Assembly: GCF_900188085.1 (NCBI RefSeq)
Contig: NZ_FZOU01000013.1
Span: 22,427 to 86,426 of the forward strand
Source of the DNA: Granulicella rosea
GTDB lineage: Bacteria > Acidobacteriota > Terriglobia > Terriglobales > Acidobacteriaceae
Length of the DNA stretch: 64,000 bases
Direction: 5' to 3'
How positions within the stretch are numbered: position 1 is the stretch's first letter; each line of letters starts with the position of its first letter. Positions 45,297 to 52,282 of the stretch are shown here, one piece after another. The position numbers and the translations under genes are program-made. Under the pieces are notes generated by a model. It did no database searches and was not told the origin of the DNA. It saw nothing but the letters and a program-made list of their open reading frames with translations.

Positions 45297-47066
45297 TCAG
45301 CGCTGCGCCTTGGCGATGCGATCCTGCAACAGCTTCGCGTCGGTGATGGGTGAGGAGCAGGCCGTCGCCGTGCAGAGAAATGCGGCGGCATGCCCCAGCT
45401 TGGGATACTGGACATCTTCGCGCGCGGATGGTCCTTCAGCAGGGTCCCACCACTCCACTCGCCTGTAGACAGGTGCCGTCCTCAGGGCTGTCTGAAAGAG
45501 TGCACGCGCGGCGCTGTCGCTCTTGCTGCCTTCGATGGTCACATGCACCGGACCATGGGTGAACTCCATCTCCGCAAGCAGGATCGGCGCCGAGAGCCAT
45601 GCCATCGCTACCTCGCGCGTCGCGAGATACTTCATCGCACGGGCTGCGACCTCGGTATCCGCCCCGACGCCGCTATATTGCGCAAGCAGAGTGGCGAAGC
45701 GAGCGACCTGCACATTCTCATCGCGTTCGGGATGCAGCGCGTAGGCTTGGTCCGTGGGCGCCTTCGAGGTCACGAAGCCCGCGCCCTGTCCCGATACGAA
45801 GTTGACGGCGATAAATGCCCTTGCCTCTTCCGCATGCTTCAGCCACTCGCGATCGCCCGTAACCTCATAGAGCGCGAGGAAGGCCTGCCCCATCGCCAGC
45901 GTATCGCCCAGGAACGGACCTGCGACATCGTGCTCTCCATGGGCAAAGCCGCCGCTTGCAAGCGCCCGGTGAGCCATCACCCAGCGTGCTGCGCGTATTG
46001 CCTCCCGCAGCGTCGCATCGTCCGCCGTCACGGCATAGAGCGAGCAGAGCGAGCGAATCATCCAGCCGTTCTCGCGCGCATAGAGATGCTTGTCCACGCG
46101 CGGTATGCCGATCGCGCGACGCTTCGCATCGCCCATCGCGAAGTAATCCGCACTGTGCTTCCCTTCGACCACATCCGCATCCTGACTTACATAGAATGCG
46201 CCCTCCGGGCCGGTCAAAAAGTTCCTGACATAACGGTGGACGTTCTCGGCATCGGCAAGATACTTCGCATCCTGCCATAGACCATAGGCCTGAGCGTAGG
46301 TGCGCAGCGTCTGCGCCTGGATGTAGAGCAGCTTTTCGAAGTGCGGTTCATCCCAGTCGCCGCCGACCGAATACTGGTATGCGCCGCCCCACACGGGATC
46401 GAGCAGGCGCTGCGCATAAAAGAGCGTCTCGCCGACACGTATCTGCTGCAGATGGTCGCCTCGCTTTGCGAGCACGCTGGCATACTCTACGGAGTCGGCA
46501 TCGAGATACTTATGCCCGAAGGCCCAGCCCTTGCCCTGCAGATCGTACTGCTTCTCGAACTCGGCCTTGACCTCGGTAAGAAGTGCGGGCGCAAGGTAGG
46601 GCGTGACCGCATAGGTAAACTGCTTCTCCGGTTCGACCGATGGGCCGGGACTCGGATCGTCGATGACCGCCCGCAGGATGGACGCCATCTGGACCGGCGG
46701 CAGGTAGCCCTGGCGCTTGACGATCTCACCGCCGTCGGCGTTGAAGATGACGGTCGCCGGCCATCCGAAGTCTTCGTAGCGGTTCGAGATGTCGGGTCGC
46801 GAGTCCTGATCGACCTTGACCGCGATGTAACTCTTCGCCATCAGGCGGCGCACGGCGGGATTGCTATAAGTCTCCTTGTCCATCACATGGCACCAGTGGC
46901 ACCACACTGCTTCGAGATCGAGGAGGACAAACTTGTGTTCGCGCGCAGCCTGCGCGAAGATCCGATCGGACCAAGCGTGCCAGACGATGGGCGGCGGTGT
47001 GGACTGGGCATCGCCCGCGAAAGGCGAGACGAGAAGAACTAGCAGAAGAAGCCAGCGCGCGCGCAT
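45297..47066 (-). CDS. Thioredoxin-fold DUF255 / six-hairpin protein of the RiPP operon, exported, 589 aa
   Basis: Exported relative of the YyaL/SPATA20-type proteins. A signal peptide ends near residue 20 (AGDAQ). The thioredoxin-like domain has WCHWC at about 55-59 (EAVWCHWCHVMDKETYSNPAVRRLM). A long alpha/alpha-toroid follows, with WGGAYQYSVGGDWDEPHFEKLLYIQAQ and similar helical repeats. The start lies two bases after the stop of the DUF2063 gene, so it is certainly part of the same transcription unit. A periplasmic CxxC protein fits handling of the precursor's cysteines, but the reaction is unknown. The C terminus has an extra Cys-containing segment (FLCTATACSS). Confidence 0.85.
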   Translation of the reverse strand: MRARWLLLLVLLVSPFAGDAQSTPPPIVWHAWSDRIFAQAAREHKFVLLDLEAVWCHWCHVMDKETYSNPAVRRLMAKSYIAVKVDQDSRPDISNRYEDFGWPATVIFNADGGEIVKRQGYLPPVQMASILRAVIDDPSPGPSVEPEKQFTYAVTPYLAPALLTEVKAEFEKQYDLQGKGWAFGHKYLDADSVEYASVLAKRGDHLQQIRVGETLFYAQRLLDPVWGGAYQYSVGGDWDEPHFEKLLYIQAQTLRTYAQAYGLWQDAKYLADAENVHRYVRNFLTGPEGAFYVSQDADVVEGKHSADYFAMGDAKRRAIGIPRVDKHLYARENGWMIRSLCSLYAVTADDATLREAIRAARWVMAHRALASGGFAHGEHDVAGPFLGDTLAMGQAFLALYEVTGDREWLKHAEEARAFIAVNFVSGQGAGFVTSKAPTDQAYALHPERDENVQVARFATLLAQYSGVGADTEVAARAMKYLATREVAMAWLSAPILLAEMEFTHGPVHVTIEGSKSDSAARALFQTALRTAPVYRRVEWWDPAEGPSAREDVQYPKLGHAAAFLCTATACSSPITDAKLLQDRIAKAQR

Positions 47067-47068
47067 GG

Positions 47069-47968
47069 CTACTGCACGCCGATCATGTCCGTCGGGCGGT
47101 GGCAGAACCAGCCAAGCTCCGCGGCGTGGGCGAAGTAGTGTTGAATCTTTTCGGCCTGCATCTCGGGCTTCAGCCTGCTGTTCGCAAAGGCTGCCTCCAA
47201 CGACTCGCCCAGCGTGCGGCCATGTTGCAGCGCGCTGAGCAACAGGTACGCCTCATGATCGATACGACGATAGTAGACAGAGTTGTCGAAGCGATGAACC
47301 GCGAGGAAGACTCGCGAACGGCGCATGCCGGGGAGCTTCGGTCTCGTGCGGACGACCATCTCCGACACGGCGTTGCTCATGATGTCGGACTCCGGCGTCT
47401 GCATGCGAACGGCGAGGACCAGCTCGTCCACCGGGTAACTCAACCGCAGTAGCTGAAGATGCGGCTGTAAGGAGAGCCTGGAGTCTCCATCGAGCCCGGC
47501 GAAGTCTTCAAGCGTAAGCGCCGCCATCTTCAGGCGATCGAACGATTCCACATAAGCCCACTCGAGCTGCGCGACATCGAGGGCAAGCGCATGCTTCATG
47601 CGGGGAACAAACTCGGGATGATCGGCAAGCCACATGGGCAGACGCGCGCCCAGGTTACGCAACGTGAACGAGGTGCTTGGATTCTCCTTCAGATAAGCCA
47701 GCACCAGCGCGTCGAAACGCTTGGAGCCCAGCACCGCGGCGAGCGCGGGAAAGTCCTCCGAAACCGCGGCGATCACGCGGAACCAGTACTGGCGGTTATA
47801 GATCTCGAGCCGATCGAACGAGGTCAGCCGATCGTTGGGCTTGATATAGGTGGAGGCTAAATCGGCCATCGCCTGCCCGTCTTCCGTGCGCTGCTGCATC
47901 TCGAAGCTCGACGTGAGCGGACGGCGCACATCGTTCGACATCCGGCGCTGCAGTTCGAGCAGGGTCAT
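47069..47968 (-). CDS. bufC: DUF2063 / BufC-HvfC-type partner of the MNIO maturase, 299 aa
   Basis: Predicted accessory protein that presents precursor peptide to the DUF692 enzyme. The N-terminal helical domain (LLELQRRMSNDVRRPL and DRLEIYNRQYWFRVIAAVSEDFPALAAVLG) is the signature of the former DUF2063 family. The C-terminal part from about 185 resembles a winged or peptide-binding domain (VFLAVHRFDNSVYYRRIDHEAYLLLSALQHG). The start at 47968 overlaps the end of the maturase gene by ATGA (47965-47968). A longer upstream frame is a shadow of that gene. The name follows current usage for bufferin loci; the function here is inferred from family and position. Confidence 0.88.
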   Translation of the reverse strand: MTLLELQRRMSNDVRRPLTSSFEMQQRTEDGQAMADLASTYIKPNDRLTSFDRLEIYNRQYWFRVIAAVSEDFPALAAVLGSKRFDALVLAYLKENPSTSFTLRNLGARLPMWLADHPEFVPRMKHALALDVAQLEWAYVESFDRLKMAALTLEDFAGLDGDSRLSLQPHLQLLRLSYPVDELVLAVRMQTPESDIMSNAVSEMVVRTRPKLPGMRRSRVFLAVHRFDNSVYYRRIDHEAYLLLSALQHGRTLGESLEAAFANSRLKPEMQAEKIQHYFAHAAELGWFCHRPTDMIGVQ

Positions 47969-48846
47969 GCGCGGGCCTCGTGGGCGGTGGACTCGAGAGG
48001 AAGAGGGCTGGAGGAGTTTGCGTGGAGATAACGATTGGCCTTGAGGGCTTCGTTGTGGACCTCGTCGAAGGTGGGGATGTTGTCGTCCCACTCCAGCAGC
48101 GTGGCCGTGTTGCCGACGCGCTCGATGGCGCGCGCATACATCTTCCACACAGGGTCGAGCACTGGATGATCGTGCGTATCGAGCGTGTACTTTTCGAACT
48201 TCGAATGACCGGCAATATGGATCTGCGCGACACGCTCCGCAGGCACGGCATCCACATAGACCATGGGGTCGAAGCGGTGATTCTGCGACGAGACGTAAAT
48301 ATTGTTCACATCGAGCAAGATGCCGCAGTCCGCCGCGTGAACGACCTCGTTGAGGAACTCCCACTCGGTCATCTGGGACTCGTGAAACTCCGCGTAACTG
48401 CTGACGTTTTCTACGGCGATGGGGATCTCGAGATAGTCCTGAACCTCGCGAATGCGCTGCGCGGTGATGCGTGCGGCTTCGAAGGTGTAAGGCAGCGGCA
48501 GCAGGTCGTGCGTATACGTTCCGTCGACCGAGCCCCAGCAGAGATGATCGGAGAGCCATGGCGTTTTGGTGCGCCGAGTCAAGGTCTTCAGACGCTTCAG
48601 GTGCTCGCGATCGAGCGGCTGCGCGGAGCCGAAGTACATCGATACGCCGTGCTGTACGACCCGGTACTGATCCAGTATCTGGTCGAGAACCTGAAGGGGA
48701 CGGCCGCCGTCGACCATGTAATTTTCGGAGATGATCTCGAACCAGTCGACGACCGGCTTCTCGGCGAAGATGTGGTTGTAGTGTGGAACGCGCAAGCCGA
48801 TGCCCACACCATAGTCTGTAAATCCATTGAAGCGATTGGCGGGCAT
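47965..48846 (-). CDS. bufB: MNIO (DUF692) multinuclear iron oxidase, bufferin-type maturase, 293 aa
   Basis: Multinuclear non-haem iron-dependent oxidase of the DUF692 family (MbnB, TglH, HvfB, BufB). These enzymes modify cysteines of ribosomal peptides, for example to thiooxazole or oxazolone-thioamide groups. The TIM-barrel metal-ligand set is visible: His66, Asp100-His101 (SDHLCW), Glu146 (VENVSSY), Asp179 (LLDVNNIYVS), His214 (IAGHS), the DTHDH motif at 223-227 and Glu252 (LEWDDNIP). AAGGAG lies six bases before the ATG. It is preceded by a small exported Cys-rich gene and followed by its DUF2063 partner, the standard bufferin arrangement. Confidence 0.93.
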   Translation of the reverse strand: MPANRFNGFTDYGVGIGLRVPHYNHIFAEKPVVDWFEIISENYMVDGGRPLQVLDQILDQYRVVQHGVSMYFGSAQPLDREHLKRLKTLTRRTKTPWLSDHLCWGSVDGTYTHDLLPLPYTFEAARITAQRIREVQDYLEIPIAVENVSSYAEFHESQMTEWEFLNEVVHAADCGILLDVNNIYVSSQNHRFDPMVYVDAVPAERVAQIHIAGHSKFEKYTLDTHDHPVLDPVWKMYARAIERVGNTATLLEWDDNIPTFDEVHNEALKANRYLHANSSSPLPLESTAHEARA

Positions 48847-48882
48847 GGCGGACTCCTTCGTTCTGGCGCTGCATAGAACGAT

Positions 48883-48910
48883 GGAGGCCTGAATGCGTCT
48901 TCAGGCCTCC
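48883..48910 (-). terminator. Strong hairpin between precursor and maturase genes, candidate attenuator
   Basis: GGAGGCCTGAA and TTCAGGCCTCC form a perfect 11-bp stem around a 6-nt loop, 16 bases after the precursor stop. No long T tract follows in the direction of transcription (ATCGTTCT), so it may act as a partial terminator or an RNA-stabilising structure favouring the precursor message. Confidence 0.65.
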
Positions 48911-48925
48911 ACGATGGATGACGAG

Positions 48926-49192
48926 TTATACGGTCTTCGGCTTGGAGCCGTCGGTTGCGCAGGCGCCCTGTCCCTTGCAGGCATTCTTGCCGGCATGCTT
49001 CGCGTCGCCGCCGCCCTGACCCTTGCATGCGTTCTGGCCCTTGCAGGCGTGCTTGGCGGTGTCGGGAGCAGCCTGCGCCATCAACACGCCGGCGGTCGTC
49101 GAGACGGGCTGAGCATTGACACGAACGGCGGTGCCACCGAGAAGACCTGCGACGGCTGCGGCAAGAGCGAGAGACTTCGTGGAGTTCTTCAT
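48926..49192 (-). CDS. bufA: Exported Cys-rich precursor of a bufferin-type RiPP, 88 aa
   Basis: Likely substrate of the MNIO enzyme; modified members are periplasmic copper-binding peptides. A Sec signal peptide ends near residue 27 (VRVNA). The mature part is short and holds four cysteines in two CKGQxxC units (C50-C56 and C72-C78), with His48 and His66, in sequence such as HACKGQNACKGQG and KNACKGQGACATDG. This is the CKGxNxCKGxG type of bufferin precursor, not the DUF2282 type with MEKCYG-like motifs, and no EGKCG is present. The start at 49192 begins the signal peptide and has AAAGG upstream. An upstream extension to 49411 is not credible. Confidence 0.88.
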   Translation of the reverse strand: MKNSTKSLALAAAVAGLLGGTAVRVNAQPVSTTAGVLMAQAAPDTAKHACKGQNACKGQGGGDAKHAGKNACKGQGACATDGSKPKTV

Positions 49193-49514
49193 GGAGATGA
49201 ACCTTTCTATGGTTGGGCCGCGCTTCCGCGCAGGACGATGGAGGTTGAAATTCATGGGCGTTAATCCCGTATAGTCAAAACGAACACGATGGTCATCTGG
49301 ATTTCGATTCACCGGATGAAATATTGCGTTCCCATACTGCACCCTTTGAGACGCGAGCGGGGAATAAGTTACAGAAAAATTTTGCTGCCCGCCGGAGCTG
49401 GGAAAAAGCAATTCTCCTGTTCCGGAGCTGTAACCTTCAGATCGCTGGAGGCTCTAATCGATTGTCATGGCAGGGGATGCGCCCAAGCTGGGAAGGCCTG
49501 CGGAGAGAAGCGAC
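49193..49514. promoter_or_regulatory. Divergent control region of the bufferin and DoxX-sigma operons
   Basis: Both strands carry TGTAAC followed by a TCT-containing element: minus strand at 49373-49368 with CGTCTC around 49353-49348, plus strand at 49429-49434 with TCTAA at 49453-49457. This resembles ECF-type promoters with an AAC core in the -35, so the adjacent sigma factor may drive both operons. The spacings differ (14-16 and 18 bp), so this is tentative. Confidence 0.4.
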
Positions 49515-49985
49515 GTGAAATTCCTCATCTATACTTACAAGCGATTTGTGGCCGCAACCACACACCTGCAGTCGCCGCTGCTGCTCGCCGTGCGGCTCTA
49601 CTGGGGCTGGCAGTTCATGACGACGGGCTGGGGCAAGCTGCATAACCTCGCCCGCATCACGGCTTTCTTCGAAAGCCTGCACATCCCCTTCCCGGGCTTC
49701 AACGCGCCCTTCGTATCGGGCCTCGAGTGCATCGGCGGTTTGTTGCTGATGCTTGGCCTGGCGACGCGGCCGATCGGCCTGCTGCTGGCGTGCAACATGC
49801 TGGTCGCCTACTGGACCGCCGATCATGAGGCGCTCACCTCGATCTTCTCGGACCCCGGCAAGTTCTATGTCGCCGACCCTTATACGTTTCTCTTCGCCTC
49901 GGTGATGGTGACGGTCTTCGGCGCGGGAATCTTCTCGGTCGATTGTCTTCTGAAGAAGAACTTCTTCTCGGATAAGGTTGCATGA
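49515..49985 (+). CDS. DoxX-family membrane protein, 156 aa
   Basis: Small four-helix inner-membrane protein of the DoxX family. The pattern is family-typical: LLAVRLYWGWQFMTTGWGKLHNL (helix 1), FVSGLECIGGLLLMLGLATRPIGLLLACNMLVAYW (helices 2-3) and FLFASVMVTVFGAGIFSVD (helix 4). DoxX genes are standard companions of bufferin loci. The GTG at 49515 has GGAGAG seven bases upstream. Its stop overlaps the sigma factor start by ATGA. Confidence 0.9.
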   Translation: MKFLIYTYKRFVAATTHLQSPLLLAVRLYWGWQFMTTGWGKLHNLARITAFFESLHIPFPGFNAPFVSGLECIGGLLLMLGLATRPIGLLLACNMLVAYWTADHEALTSIFSDPGKFYVADPYTFLFASVMVTVFGAGIFSVDCLLKKNFFSDKVA

Positions 49986-50608
49986 CCATGCCGGAAGCCG
50001 GACAGCGAGATGAACAGCAGATGATCGCCGCGATCCTCGCGGGCGAGTCGCGGCTGTTCCATGAGCTGATTCGGCCCTACGAGCGCAATGTCTACGCCAT
50101 GGCCTTCTCGTTTCTGCGCAACGAGGCGGATGCCGAAGACGCCTCGCAGGAGGCGTTTCTTCGAGCCTTCCGCAATCTATCCGGCTTTCGCGGCGAGGCG
50201 AAGTTCGGCACATGGCTCGTCAGCATCGTGCTGAACGAAGCTCGAAGTCGTCTGCGGCGAAAAAACACCGTCAAGATGGAGTCGCTCGAAGAAGACCCGG
50301 ACAAACCTGGACACATCTCTCCGGCGTTGTTGCGGGACTGGCGAGAGATACCCTCCGAGTCGCTGGAGAGACAGGAGATCAAGCTGCTTCTTCAGGAAGC
50401 GGTCACCTCGCTTCCGCCGATCTATCGCGAGGTCTTCGTCCTGCGCGATGTCGAGGAGCTCAGCACCAATGAGGCGGCTGAGATACTCCAGATCAGCGTC
50501 GCCGCCATCAAGGTCCGCCTGCATCGTGCACGGCTCATGTTGCAAAAACATCTTGCGCCCCAGTTGAAGCAGTTGAATCCAAAGAGGAGGTGGTTCCAGT
50601 GGTCATAG
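49982..50608 (+). CDS. ECF RNA polymerase sigma factor, 208 aa
   Basis: ECF sigma factor likely controlling the bufferin locus. Region 2 is at about 27-95 (FHELIRPYERNVYAMAFSFLRNEADAEDASQEAFLRAFRNL, FGTWLVSIVLNEARSRLRR). Region 4 is at about 135-190 (LPPIYREVFVLRDVEELSTNEAAEILQISVAAIKVRLHRAR). It overlaps doxX upstream by four bases and the zinc-finger gene downstream by ten. ECF sigma control of DUF692 loci is established for Caulobacter SigF. The signal here is inferred to be metal or thiol stress. Confidence 0.93.
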   Translation: MTMPEAGQRDEQQMIAAILAGESRLFHELIRPYERNVYAMAFSFLRNEADAEDASQEAFLRAFRNLSGFRGEAKFGTWLVSIVLNEARSRLRRKNTVKMESLEEDPDKPGHISPALLRDWREIPSESLERQEIKLLLQEAVTSLPPIYREVFVLRDVEELSTNEAAEILQISVAAIKVRLHRARLMLQKHLAPQLKQLNPKRRWFQWS

Positions 50609-50841
50609 AGTGCAAACACGTTTGGAACTACATCTCCGAGTACATCGACGGAACGCTTGACGACGCGACGCGCGAGATGGTGCAGCGGCATCTCGACCAC
50701 TGCGAGGTCTGCTCGGCTATTCTGGATTCGACGCGAAACATCATCGTTCTTACGGCGGACGATCGTGTCTTCGAGCTGCCCATGGGCTTCAGCGAACGGC
50801 TGCATGCGCGGTTGGAGCAAGAGATCGAGAGCGCTCGTTAG
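50599..50841 (+). CDS. Soluble zinc-finger anti-sigma factor, 80 aa
   Basis: Small anti-sigma protein of the ZAS type, holding H31-x3-C35-x2-C38 (HLDHCEVC) and additional Cys5 and His7. It has no membrane span, so it should sense signals in the cytoplasm, possibly thiol oxidation or metal displacement of zinc. The GTG at 50599 is eight bases after AAAGAGGAGG and overlaps the sigma gene; another GTG at 50590 is in frame. The operon order doxX-sigma-anti-sigma suggests an autoregulated switch. Confidence 0.85.
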   Translation: MVIECKHVWNYISEYIDGTLDDATREMVQRHLDHCEVCSAILDSTRNIIVLTADDRVFELPMGFSERLHARLEQEIESAR

Positions 50842-50859
50842 GAGCAAAACGCTCTCGAT
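50824..50859. terminator. Hairpin between convergent anti-sigma and lyase-like genes
   Basis: ATCGAGAGCG and CGCTCTCGAT form a perfect 10-bp stem with a 16-nt loop. The left arm lies within the last codons of the anti-sigma gene. It could serve both convergent genes as a bidirectional terminator, though T tracts are short. Confidence 0.55.
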
Positions 50860-50866
50860 TCGCCCT

Positions 50867-52255
50867 CTAGGCCGAGACGGAATAAAGCAGCGCGCAATAA
50901 GAGATCTGCCCCTGGAAGTTACTGAGCGACGCCACATAGGTCGCCGTGGCGCTTGGGGCTAGACGCGCCTGCAACAATGGCCATCCGGGCGTATCGCCAA
51001 GGCTGATCGTCGTACTGGGCAAGGCCTTGGTCAGGGCCGCCGCATAAGGGAAGGTTGAATATTTTGTAATCCAACCTGTCGTGGTTACAAATGCCGCGCT
51101 CATCTCCTGCGCCGCCGGCAAGGACCAGGAGGCGATGCCGTTGTTCTGGAAGACCTCCGCCGCGGCCGCCAGCGCGTTCAACGAGATGGTGCTGTAAAAG
51201 ATGCCGTTGGCGCCCTCGGAGTTGGCGTATAAACCGGAGCTGTTCGCGTCGTTGCTGCAGTAGGGTTCGGTTGGGTCGTCCGCCGGCGCCGTGCCGCCGC
51301 CGGCGAGATTGCGGCAGTACTCCTGAATCATCACAAGGGTCGTGCTGGTCGGCGGATTGTCCAGCGCAGGCTCGTCGGCGATCTGGCTCGCAATGTTTCC
51401 GGCCCACAGGGTCGCCAAGGTTTGCAGGTCCGTCTGGTCGCCCAGAAACGCGTAGATCGCGGCCGCCGTGTTGATGTACGAGTTATTCAGATTGTTCGTG
51501 CTGCCCTGTGTGCCGGGCCCGATGAGTTGGGCGACAGGAAGAATGGTGCCTTTCAGGAACGTCTCGTACGCGGTCTCCTCTGAGCTGGTCCATACGCTCG
51601 ATCGCCGCAACAACGCAGCCGCATAGATGAACTGCGGAAACTGATAGTTCAGCACGACCGTAGGCGCGGTATTGCCGACGAAACTTCCCATCGCGACTGT
51701 CCCTGTACCCGCGGCGTTCGGGCATGTCGGACTTACATTGCAGATGTCGTAACCGATGCCCTGCCACGCCTCGATCAGGCTCAACGCCGTGTTGGCGTAG
51801 GCCTGCAGGTTAGGATCGGCGGGATTGACCAGCGACTGAATACGGTAGCACAGGGCCTCGCCAAACGCGATGCTGCCATCGGTCGTCATCTCCGCTTGAA
51901 AGGTTGAGGCCGTGGTGCTCGTGTTGTAAGCCGTGTCCGGAAAATAAAAGTCCGCGGGGGCGTTGGACGCGGCGTTCAGGTTCGACGTGCATGACGTCAA
52001 CAGGCCGCCCTTGCTGCCCGTCCAATAGGGCAGAACCGATGTGCTGCCGGCGGCGATCGCCTGGCTCAGTGCGACGATGCGCGCATCGGTGACGAAGACC
52101 GGTGCGGCGTCGGAGCTCGTCGGGATCGTCGCATACGCGCCGCTCGAAATGGAGGTCGTCTTCGCGCAACCCACAAAGGTCAAGGCGAAGAGAGCGGAAA
52201 ACATGCAACCAAGCAACCTTTGGAGCGCGACGATCAAATGCTTCTTAGCGAGCAT
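50867..52255 (-). CDS. Lipoprotein with alginate-lyase-like domain, 462 aa
   Basis: Predicted outer-membrane or periplasmic lipoprotein with lipobox FVGC (Cys30). From about residue 55 the protein is an alpha/alpha-toroid with SLIEAWQGIGYD, NYQFPQFIYAAALLRRS and NNLNNSYINTAAAIYAFLGD. The Asn-Asn motif and overall length fit the alginate lyase (PL5-like) superfamily. Substrate and activity are uncertain; several related proteins are annotated only by fold. It is followed 27 bp upstream by the NHL/Ig gene in the same direction, suggesting a receptor-lyase locus for an acidic polysaccharide. Confidence 0.65.
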   Translation of the reverse strand: MLAKKHLIVALQRLLGCMFSALFALTFVGCAKTTSISSGAYATIPTSSDAAPVFVTDARIVALSQAIAAGSTSVLPYWTGSKGGLLTSCTSNLNAASNAPADFYFPDTAYNTSTTASTFQAEMTTDGSIAFGEALCYRIQSLVNPADPNLQAYANTALSLIEAWQGIGYDICNVSPTCPNAAGTGTVAMGSFVGNTAPTVVLNYQFPQFIYAAALLRRSSVWTSSEETAYETFLKGTILPVAQLIGPGTQGSTNNLNNSYINTAAAIYAFLGDQTDLQTLATLWAGNIASQIADEPALDNPPTSTTLVMIQEYCRNLAGGGTAPADDPTEPYCSNDANSSGLYANSEGANGIFYSTISLNALAAAAEVFQNNGIASWSLPAAQEMSAAFVTTTGWITKYSTFPYAAALTKALPSTTISLGDTPGWPLLQARLAPSATATYVASLSNFQGQISYCALLYSVSA

Positions 52256-52282
52256 GATTTCCTCGATGCGAACTTAGTTCAG

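Noticed and set aside
47980..48876. Plus-strand 298-codon frame opposite the MNIO gene
   Set aside because: The minus strand carries the complete DUF692 metal-ligand set and a ribosome site.
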